64,000 nt of DNA from Actinernus sp. WN-2022. Lineage: Eukaryota > Cnidaria > Anthozoa > Actiniaria > Actinernidae. A program made the position numbers and the translations under genes. The stretch is taken from assembly GCA_030867875.1 (NCBI GenBank), contig JAOWCC010000577.1:94531740-94595739 (forward strand), given 5' to 3'. Below are positions 20,644-29,724 of this stretch, in pieces; position 1 is the first letter of the stretch, and every line of letters starts with the position of its first letter. The notes under the pieces are model-generated. The model ran no database searches. It had not been told where the DNA came from and was given only the letters and a program-made list of their open reading frames with translations.

Positions 20644-22422
20644 TGGACGTGTTTGCGGTCGCCGGTCGCTGAGACGAATACCAAACGCCGTTCTTATTCC
20701 ACGCTTTAAGTTTGCGGCGAAGGCAGAGACACCATACGTTCTATTAAGGTGCTTGCTGTCAAAAAATAATTTTCTGTCACGCAGATTACTATTATCAACG
20801 CAAGTAACATTTGACAACTTATTTATCCGCCGGTGCACTGCATCATTCACGTCAATGACTGTTTTATCCAAATCATCATCTCGGGGGGTGATATTGGAGA
20901 TGATTAATTTTCTGTCCGGAAATGCGTTCACAGCCACACGTACCATCTCAACTTGTTTCTCGATCACATCTTCCACATCCAAACTTTCCACATCATTTAC
21001 TCCGGTATTTATAATGAGACCCTTTCTCACTGAAAACCTCGGAGAATTCAAAATCTCCGTAGCTTTGGCTGTATTACCACAGGGAATTACTTTCACGTTA
21101 CTTTGTGGGCACAACTTCTTTGTATCTATAAACTTCCTGTTCGAATCACATAGGAAAACAAAATCGTATTCTTGTGGCGGTTTATCTCGTTGAACTCTTT
21201 GTGAACCGGGCGAAACATTTTGACTGTCATCTGGTTCGATGTCCGCTCTGTCGTTGTCTATAGATTCTTGAATTGGCTCTTCTGTTTGAACCAGAGCGTT
21301 GGTGCGGGATATCTCTTCCCGCCTCTCTTCAGCATGGTTGCGCTCCAGCTCTGTAATGCGATTCTGCAACGCACTGTTAGTATCTTCTAATGTCCGAACT
21401 TTCTTCGCCAAATTAGCTTTCTCCTCAACGAGAGATCCAAGTCGACCCTGCATTTTCTTTATTTCCGCCTCCGCTTTAACAAGCCTTTCCTGGTACTCAT
21501 TACTCAAACTCTCGTGTGTATTCTTTAACACTGCCATTTCGTGCTTCACACGATTAGCCATCGAGTCATTCGAACTTAGTTTCAAATCCGACTCTGTGGC
21601 TAGTCTGTCCACTCGTATGACTACTTCTTCAATCTCAGAGACACGCTTAAGGCACAACTGAACACTTTCTAAAATTTTCTGCTGTGTTATCTCAACGGTC
21701 GGTGCCTTCTCTGGTAACTTCTTGGCACTGCTTACAGCGGCATGAGATTTCCTCGACGAGATTAATCTTGTGCGTCGGGGATACCTTGTTTTAGAGCTTT
21801 TATTTGTCGTTGTAAGAGGTTCTAAGTCTTCTAAGTCAATACCCTGTTCTTCTTCATCTACAACCTCATCATCGCAATCACTTAGAACGTCTAGTGATAC
21901 TCCATTAAGGTCCAGCACGCGCATGTTCTCTTTATCCTGGAAGACTTCTGTATATGCGGGTCCAATATGTTCATTGTCTAAAACATCATCCGTTGAGAGC
22001 AAATTAACAAAATCTCTCAGACGAGAAAACTCCGTTTCTTTCCAAAACTCACGGTATTTACCCTGAACCATGACTTTCTGCTTCGTGACATAAACAGTTA
22101 TCGTGAACAGCAACGACTCTACGCTATCGCCATCTTGGACTCTGTAGAGTTGAATAATCACCTCTACGATATCTTTGGAGTCTTCTGATGGCCCAGTCTT
22201 ACGAATCCACTCCACTCGATAGTCATCCTGATTGCCAAAGTCAACCCAATACCGAATTTTCAGAGCATTTAACCACAGAGTAAAACGAGACTGACTTGAT
22301 ATTGTAAATAAGTATACCGCTCCTTTCTTGGACGCTTCGAGGATTTCCTGTTCTCCTGATGTTTTCTCTGGCCCACAAGCCACAATCTCATTTTCTAATT
22401 GCTCCTTCGGAAGGGAATCCAT
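20641..22422 (-). CDS. LINE A ORF1 with coiled coil and SGNH-esterase-like domain (main part)
   Basis: A 593-codon minus-strand frame. Residues ~33-145 form a globular N-terminal domain (AVYLFTISSQSRF through YVTKQKVMVQGKYREFW). An acidic linker (~170-205) and a basic stretch (KTRYPRRTR) follow. Residues ~250-375 are heptad-rich, consistent with a trimer-forming coiled coil. Residues ~419-580 look like an SGNH/GDSL hydrolase: FLCDSN with the candidate nucleophile Ser427, NTGVND (472-477), and DSKH at 555-558 giving the Asp/His pair. Esterase domains of this sort are known in ORF1 of CR1/L2-type LINEs, where they may act in RNP or membrane association. The frame ends at a TAA created by the LINE B tail; ORF1 really continues at 17264. 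Confidence 0.8.
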   Translation of the reverse strand: MDSLPKEQLENEIVACGPEKTSGEQEILEASKKGAVYLFTISSQSRFTLWLNALKIRYWVDFGNQDDYRVEWIRKTGPSEDSKDIVEVIIQLYRVQDGDSVESLLFTITVYVTKQKVMVQGKYREFWKETEFSRLRDFVNLLSTDDVLDNEHIGPAYTEVFQDKENMRVLDLNGVSLDVLSDCDDEVVDEEEQGIDLEDLEPLTTTNKSSKTRYPRRTRLISSRKSHAAVSSAKKLPEKAPTVEITQQKILESVQLCLKRVSEIEEVVIRVDRLATESDLKLSSNDSMANRVKHEMAVLKNTHESLSNEYQERLVKAEAEIKKMQGRLGSLVEEKANLAKKVRTLEDTNSALQNRITELERNHAEERREEISRTNALVQTEEPIQESIDNDRADIEPDDSQNVSPGSQRVQRDKPPQEYDFVFLCDSNRKFIDTKKLCPQSNVKVIPCGNTAKATEILNSPRFSVRKGLIINTGVNDVESLDVEDVIEKQVEMVRVAVNAFPDRKLIISNITPRDDDLDKTVIDVNDAVHRRINKLSNVTCVDNSNLRDRKLFFDSKHLNRTYGVSAFAANLKRGIRTAFGIRLSDRRPQTRP

Positions 22423-22700
22423 CTTAGGCGAATGTTATACAACAAAAGAACTAAATAAAATAGGACTGAAAGGCACAAGAGCACATTTAGCTACAGACAC
22501 AGCGTAAGCACGTGTGACCAGACGCCATGTCAGTTGTCTAAGGCCACATGAATGACAAAACACAGCTCCCAGCTAATAAATGCATGTTTATTTCATATTC
22601 CAATATGCATGTTCTTCGCGATATTTCGCCATACTTCAAACGTTCTCCTCTTGGGCTAGACATTAGAATATCCTGTCACTTTTTTAGCTACCATAAAAGA
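22423..22700. other. LINE A 5' leader and flank
   Basis: The first ~120 bp (minus strand upstream of ORF1) is the probable LINE A 5' UTR. Its outer limit cannot be set because no terminal duplication was recognised. Nothing else is seen up to the satellite. Confidence 0.4.
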
Positions 22701-23540
22701 CTGGCACCGTGGTCCGCAGTCACGCAGTCGACTGATTAGCATATTTATCAACTTCACTGCGGGACTGCGGACCACGGTGCCACTTAGTTAGCTGCCTTAT
22801 TATAAATTCAATCACTTCACTGCGGCACTGCGGACCACGGTGCCACTTAGTTAGCTGCCTTATTATAAATTCAACAACTTCACTGCGGCACTGCGGACCA
22901 CGGTGCCACTTAGTTAGCTGCCTTATTATAAATTCAATCGCTTCACTGCGGCACTGCGGACCACGGTGCCACTTAGTTAGCTGCCTTATTATAAATTCAA
23001 TCGCTTCACTGCGGCACTGCGGACCACGGTGCCAGTTAGTTAGCTGCCTTATTATAAATTCAATCGCTTCACTGCGGCACTGCGGACCACGGTACCACTT
23101 AGTTAGCTGCCTTATTATAAATTCAATCTCTTCACTGCGGCACTGCGGACCACGGTGCCACTTAGTTAGCTGCCTTATTATAAATTCAATCACTTCACTG
23201 CGGCACTGCGGACCACGGTGCCACTTAGTTATATGCCTTATTATAAATTCAACAACTTCACTGCGGCACTGCGGACCACGGTGCCACTTAGTTAGCTGCC
23301 TTATTATAAATTCAATCGCTTCACTGCGGCACTGCGGACCACGGTGCCACTTAGTTAGCTGCCTTATTATAAATTCAATCGCTTCACTGCGGCACTGCGG
23401 ACCACGGTGCCACTTAGTTAGCTGCCTTATTATAAATTCAATCGCTTCACTGCGGCACTGCGGACCACGGTGCCACTTAGTTAGCTGCCTTATTATAAAT
23501 TCAATCGCTTCACTGCGGCACTGCGGACCACGGTACCACT
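22700..23540. repeat. 63-bp satellite, about 12 units, with inverted lead copy
   Basis: The 63-bp unit (CACTTAGTTAGCTGCC, TTATTATAAATTCAAT, CACTGCGGCACTGCGGACCA) repeats exactly every 63 bp from 22781 to 23537. Because 63 is a multiple of three it produces a 157-codon open frame on the minus strand made of 21-residue repeats, which is not a gene. At the left edge GGCACCGTGGTCCGCAGTC (about 22703) lies inverted against the first unit, forming a hairpin end. Confidence 0.95.
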
Positions 23541-23597
23541 TAGGTTAGGGTTAGGGTTAGGTTAGGGTTTAGGGTTAAGTTAGGGTTAGGGTTTAGT
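23541..23597. repeat. interstitial telomere-like TTAGGG tract
   Basis: About nine imperfect TTAGGG units follow the last 63-bp satellite unit without a break. TTAGGG is the usual cnidarian telomere repeat. The same 23-mer found near 6940 follows immediately, in reverse. Confidence 0.85.
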
Positions 23598-25289
23598 ACC
23601 ATTGTTTTGACCTCGTCCCTAAAATGCGAGATTTCGAGACTTTGACACCATTCGCCACCCCTATATAATTGAAATTGGACTTTTTTTTTCATTTTTAGAA
23701 CTGACTTTGAATAGTTACTCATGCACCCAGTAATTCATTCCATACTGAAAATCGGTGTGAATAAACATTAAACTTCTACAGCAAAATATATATAGAAAAG
23801 AAGAACGTTACCCGTAATTAACTTAGTATCATATTAGTCCTGAGTGAGCATATTCGCTTAGCTTTAGTGCCCCATCATGCCCCCACATTACATCACCTTT
23901 CGTAACTTTAATTTACTCTTTAGTATATATTTTTGTCTCGTATTCTTATATTTGAATTTGTAAGGGTTTCTTATTTCCACAATTTATTAACCCTGATGAA
24001 GGTTGGTCGTGCAAGCCGAAATATTGCCAGTTAAATACAATCACCGTACAATCAGCCTCGCATCGCCGGATTTTATTACTTATATATGTAGTTCTGCTGA
24101 TTCGATCAGTTCCATCATTCAACTGAAGGTGCTTCGTCTGTTGCCGTCACTTTCTTTCTTTCTTTCGCAATCACACTGCTACATTAAATGATTGTTCATA
24201 AACAAGGCTTACATGTTTGTAAAATTGTGTCTCTTTATTAATATATCCAGCACGTACTTCAATTTTACAACTTGTATTTACCTAACTAGATAAAATATAT
24301 TTGTTCTATTTGTTTATAATTTAATTACATACGATATATATATATAAGAATTTGTAGGATGTCCCGTACTCATTGTACTTTCTATGCCTCGATGACTATT
24401 ATCTTATAATTACTGTAAACGTTTTGCGCTATAGAATTCTTCGAACTTTGTGTACATTGGGTCAAATAAACTAAATTTGAAAATTGAAACTTGTACGGTT
24501 TTAGTTAAAATATATATAAATGTTACCAGGCAAAATTTCATTCCATCGATTTTATTGAAACTCACCAACAAAGCTTTAAAAGCAGTTTAATTAAAAACAA
24601 ATTCTCCTTTGAAGATTTTCGCATTTTACGCTAATAAAAACAATGGGTCGAAAAAGCACTTATTTCCAAAAAAATATTAATATGTGTCTTGAAATTCTGT
24701 TTTGTGTTTACTATTCTTCAATATCAGTGGTCCAAAAATCGCAATGATCGGCCAATAACTTCTCGCTTAAAAGTGCGAAGTTAATTGATGATGTCCATTC
24801 GGCTGTTACAATATCTGCGAGCCACCTTAATGGGGCCTCACTATACGATCATGTACAGCTGTATGTTTTGTTTCTTTCGTTAGTTGTTGTTTCTGGGGGG
24901 AGGGGGTGAGGAATGGGCGTTATGAATACTCGCCCGGTTACAAAACAGTAACTTGTACAACAGGACTTATCGTTAGAACTGACAACAATCGTAAAACGTT
25001 AATTTAACTTCCTTCAGCGACGATGAATTCAAAATTGTGGATGTCCTCAAAGTATTTCAAAATAGGTGGGAACATTTTTGGGCATGTGATCAGCCAATAC
25101 CTATTCGAGTTCAGTTTATTGTGGTGTTATTAAATATAGGTATTGCAAGGCTAGAAACCATGGGAACGACGTTAGGGACCTGCTTGCTTTCTTGAAATGT
25201 GAGAGGCGTACTTTGCTCGATTCCAAAGTCTCTAGTTACATAGTCCAGAGGCCGCCGGGCCGCCATGAAAGTTTAATTAAAATACCTGA
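23598..25289. other. gene-free AT-rich region
   Basis: No exon is supported. At 23993-24035, CCTGATGAAGGTTGGTCGTG followed by CAAGCCGAAATATT contains hammerhead-like CTGATGA and GAAA words, but a closing stem I is not apparent. The sequence GAATACTCGCCCGGT near 24927 recurs near 34939 and may mark a duplication junction. Confidence 0.45.
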
Positions 25290-25420
25290 ACATCAAGTAA
25301 GTAAGTAAGTAACGACTTTATTTACCGAGGGTAACACATGGCAGTATAACTACAATTACTAATAAACTAGTGGCCTTGAGAAACCTAGCTCCTTTTAATG
25401 TGAATATATTCTTACTAATA
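25290..25420 (-). mobile_element. LINE 3' UTR remnant
   Basis: An (AAGT)n run at 25298-25312 precedes AACGACTTTATTTACCGAGG. Read on the minus strand, this looks like a LINE 3' end with AATAAA-like signal and microsatellite tail. A relative starts near 36342. No ORF2 remains, so the assignment is weak. Confidence 0.4.
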
Positions 25421-25549
25421 AATATATTGAGAGTGTAAAAAATAAAAGGGAGAAAAGGGACCTTTATCAAAACTTTGAACCTCTTTAATGTAATTGAAGT
25501 GATGCCTTTGAATTATGTTTCTTTAATTAGCAGTTTTTGGCTTAACACC

Positions 25550-27620
25550 ATTAACATTCTTATGAAACTTGTCTTGTTTCCAAGATACCTACAGTCGTAT
25601 TGTGAATGTAATGTTTTAATTGCACCAGTTCGATTAAGCTACGTACAAGTTCCAAAGTGTTAAAAGAAAGGTTTGTTCAAGTTGAAGTCTCAAGTAAGTT
25701 AACCAGTTTAACACCGGCCATGTAAAACCTTTAATTGGAAATAGGAACTTGCCAATGATTGTGAAAAATATTGAAAAAGAAAGATGAGATTAGTAAGAAA
25801 GATTACCAGTTTGTGTTAAACTAAAATTATTTTAAATTTGCTCTTTATACAAAGTCGGAGCTTATATCAATTATTTTCATTTTTATATCAAAATTGTTGG
25901 GAACTAGTCTTGTTCCCTAGATACCTAATAGTTGTATTGTGCATGTAATGTTCTATTAAAATAAAGTGTGCAGGTTGTTCAATTACCAGTGCCAAAGCCG
26001 TTAAAAGGAAATGCAAAACGGCCTTAATTACATTGAAGATAAGAAAAATTATTTTGAAAAATAATTAACAGTTTTTGTTAAAACTAAAATTGTTTTAATT
26101 TGCTCTGAATAAATAATATGAGCTTATATCAATTGTTTTCATTTCCAGATAATGATTATTTTAACGTCAGTGAAATAAAGAACCTTTTGTAAGGCGACAA
26201 TTGTTTTTTGAGTCGGTGACCTTTTTGTATTTGAAAGATTGCTCTAGAAGGGAAATAGTAAAGATATTAATGTTGATATTACAAAAATAGAAAATAAGAA
26301 GTAACTACATGGGTTTGGGTTTCTTAAATAAATACATCTAAAACTGGAAATTACTAAGACAGTCTAAGTACTATTATATTTTCCAAAGACTATTTGGAAA
26401 TTTTAAGCATGATTTGCTTAAAACTCGTTGGAGATAAGCACAGCTTAAACCTAATTTAAATTCAATTAACTATTTTAAACAAATAATTTCACATCAAAGA
26501 GACCAAAGTTCACATTCACATTTCAATTTCCCAGTTGCCGGGTTGTGGCATATTCTGTGGCAAATATCTTAGATTTATTACTAAGGATAAAGAGCCGGAA
26601 CCGACAATCTATTGTTTCTGCATTGAATTGTTGGGAGATATAAAGCAAACTGTTTTCTTCCGAAGGGCTGCATATTAAGTTTGCTGCGACTAGAGTTGTC
26701 CCACTTTGAACAAGCCGAGCCAAAGCTGTGTCAGGTAAAATAGAAACCGGTTTCTTTCTTGCTCTGTCAGCAACTCTATGTCTATGATTTGTGTAAATCA
26801 GTGCATTACCGTATAAAGTTCCCAAAGTAACGACCCCCTAAAAGCAGCGAACATTGAGTGAACCTCCGAAAGTAGCGATAAAATTTGCCGGCCCGAAAGT
26901 AGCGGCCTCTCCGAAAGTAATGCATAACGGCGACCTTTGTGTTTAGCAGTTATGTGCAAATCGAAGACATCGGTTCTGAGCACCATGTTTATCATGCATG
27001 CCGCTTGGAGAGCAAGACATAAATCGTAGGTCACTCATTGGTCTCAAGTTTCAGTAATACGTTACAATGATATGCCACGAGTTACCAACGTTAATTTCTG
27101 TCTATCATCATTTGCAGACATTAATCTGTAGAGTTTCTGCCATATATAAAGCCTATATGTACGCGTTTTAGCTCCCCGAAAGTAACGACCCCCGAAAGTA
27201 GCGACCATAAAACCCGAAAGTTAACGACCATAAAATTAAAGTAGCGACCCCAGATTGCAACGACCATAAAACCCGAAAGTTAACGACCATAAAATTAAAG
27301 TAGCGACCCCCGAAAGTAACGACCACTGTAAGGCTGCTAAAACCGAAAGTAACGACTCCTCGTTACTTTGGAAACTTTATACGGCGTATTATTAGTAGAA
27401 TCAATTTGAAACCAGATAATATGGTAGGTTATCACTGTAACACAATTTACACGTGTAGACTGTACAAGTTAACGGGGAGAAGGGCTATTATTTAATCCAT
27501 CAACCTCACCGCCATTCGCTTTAGCATACAGGTGCTGAACTAAAACTGAAAAAGATCAGATATCCTTGAAATATTGGTAAATGCCTGAAGTGGAGAAAAA
27601 TAAACATCAGTCCATGTGTA
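25550..27620. repeat. segmental duplication, copy 1
   Basis: Parallels 40420-41850 in order. Shared landmarks are CTTGTTCCCTAGATACCTAA (25910 and 40439), GAGCCGGAACCGACAA-like sequence (26591 and 41322), AAGCAAACTGTTTTCTTCCG (26643 and 41378) and TGTAACACAATTTACA (27438 and 41601). A 576-bp inserted element at 26809-27384 is absent from the other copy. Lies upstream of secreted-protein gene copy 1. A further internal duplication of ~350 bp is visible at 25560-25680 against 25900-26020. Confidence 0.8.
26809..27384. mobile_element. TIR element with CGAAAGTAACGACC repeats
   Basis: Termini CCGTATAAAGTTCCCAAAG and its near reverse complement bound a 576-bp segment. It contains about a dozen copies of CCGAAAGTARCGACC or close variants (AAAGTAGCGACC, CGAAAGTTAACGACC). 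No ORF. The duplicated segment at 41.5 kb lacks it, which gives an empty site. Arrays of short internal motifs suggest transposase-binding sites of a DNA transposon, superfamily unknown. Confidence 0.8.
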
Positions 27621-29700
27621 GTTAACTTTTCACTTCAACAAAATTAATGATATAAAATCCTGACTTTATCAACTGAGGACGAAACGCATACTAACCAGAC
27701 CGTTGTATTAGATATACTGTGTTCAAATCGGAATTTTAGTTTTAGTTGCTAGTCAGTTAAATGAGGTTTATACTGTCAACTTTATGGTTACGGTTAGACT
27801 GTTTAGCAGAATGTTAGAAGTACTGTATGTTACATCATTACATACATCGGAAACGGTTCGTCGGAAACGAATGCCGAGTGCGGTTTGCGGTTGTCGGTTG
27901 TTTATTTACAGCCGTTTCAAAAACTGAATGTTGGCAAGCGACATTCGATTCCCAGACCGAAATGGATTGTGGACATAGCTGAAAGTCTGGTGAATTCGTT
28001 TGTTTTTGGGTGGAAATTATAAAACTTTAATTTAAGACGAATATGATGATCTACTAGGAATCGATTTTCCGAATTGCACCGTAGTTTATCGTCTGGAAAA
28101 CCTCTGGAACCAGGGTAGCTTTCCAGGTATACTGGAGAAAATCTGAGATAAATTTTCAAGAAGAAGGATGTTAAAGATTCGAGTGGCTGAAAAATACTGC
28201 TTTTAGATAAATTTAGAGCAACTTGAAATCGGTTCACTACAACCGAAATCAAGTTTCTAGAATAAGATTTTGTAATCCACTTTAATCTTTGCCATCCTCT
28301 AATGACAACGTTTGAAAAGCGTATCAGGACATTCACATGGTATTTCTCTTCAATCTCAGGGTGTTATCAGTTTGCAGTTTTGAAGGTTCATTTCGATTGT
28401 TCATTTCAATTAACTAAGAGCAGTGTTACTATCATTAAAGGACTGTATTTTGTGTCGGCCCAGAACAAACTTAAACTATTCTCAGCGGCGTATTCCTAGC
28501 TTTGTTCTTTAAAGTGCCTATAACACCCCCCCCCCCCCCCCCCCAAATATATATTATTTAGCCCCTTCAAGCAACATGAGAGCGCCCCGCGCGCTGCTTT
28601 CCAGGCCAGTCATAGATGTCGGCTCCCTGTGCACAATGCTTGATTGAAATGATATACAATTAGGACATTTCCATGATGACGTCACATACTACAACTACCA
28701 GAATTCCTTGCGCGGATCCTTTTGTTCCCCATAGAAACACTACTCTTGCTACTTATTTTAAGTGATTTAATATAAACTGACTATCGTAGCACACGTGTGG
28801 GATGGGTGAAATCAAAGTAAATGTGCAAAAATGATTAACAAACTGTGCGTAGATCTAGTCTTCAAGGAAAATATTGCATATTCAATCAAGCATTAAGGGA
28901 TGGGAATTTAATTATTTGAAGCCAATTAACAGCTACTAATCGAACATTGAATACAATGGCTACATTGTTCCAAATCTTCTTTATATTAGGACCCACAGCA
29001 AAATAATTGTGTTTGACAAAGGATAAATTAGTGAAATTTGTTTTATTTGTAGGGTAAGCCAGGGAACTGTGTTTCCATGGCAACACCATAACTTCCACAG
29101 TGATCGATATGCACTATCCATAGTTCCATACATGTACAAAGTTTCAATAGTTTTTACTCAATATTTGCAGAGTTATTCTTCATTTTGTGATTTGTCTCCA
29201 GGATGTGCAACCAACGTGGCGTCATAGGTAATACATTTGCGTATTAAAAAAACCCTGAAAATCTCAAAAAAAACAAATGAGATGTTGTCATACATCCGGG
29301 AGATGAATCGTAGCGCATTTTCCATATTTCACTCCGAGTTAAATATTGATACTACGAATGATTTAAATCCTGGTAAAACAATCTTTTTTTTATTACATAT
29401 ATATTTACAGACAGGATTAGCAAAATAGTTTTTGAAGAAAAACTAATCGAGTGCTTCTCCTGTACGGTAATTTTACATGTTTTTCGGAAGGCACTAGCAT
29501 AACAATATGAAAATAAAGCCGACAAAATAATATACAAACGAAGAGACGGAACAAGACAAGACAGAGAATACAAGCAAAACGAAAATAAAAAACGCGTCAG
29601 ATATATTAGATACGATAATTGATTCAAATTGAAAATTGAAAAAGCCGTGTGAAGATGGGGAACAATCTCGTCCATATAATAAATACATACATATATATTT
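27621..29700. other. upstream region of secreted-protein gene copy 1
   Basis: No exon is supported. A run of 19 C lies at 28526-28544. A stretch near 28790-28850 is a reverse-oriented fragment of the MITE found at 35182-35470. The 5' untranslated exon of the downstream gene may lie here, but I cannot identify it. Confidence 0.45.
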
Positions 29701-29724
29701 TTTTCTTTTCTTAGACTACTCGCC

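Larger units (their letters stand above)
13150..22540 (-). mobile_element. LINE A: long two-ORF non-LTR retrotransposon, split by LINE B
   Basis: Read on the minus strand, this element has a short 5' leader (22540-22423), ORF1 (22422-20641 continuing at 17264-16970), ORF2 (16840 to 13239, one frame break) and a 3' UTR ending in a (TTA)n tail near 13159. LINE B (17262-20643, opposite strand) lies within ORF1. Without LINE B the element is about 6 kb, so it is close to full length. The 5' end is estimated; no clear target duplication was found. Confidence 0.85.

Noticed and set aside
20753..22066. Plus-strand frames opposite ORF1
   Set aside because: Serine-rich antisense shadows of the LINE A ORF1 frame.
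22720..23193. 157-codon open frame with 21-residue repeats
   Set aside because: It is the 63-bp satellite read in frame; the period is a multiple of three. No signal, domain or splice context.
23993..24035. Possible hammerhead ribozyme (CTGATGA...GAAA)
   Set aside because: The core words are present, but stem I cannot be closed upstream and stem II is imperfect. A covariance-model search would decide.
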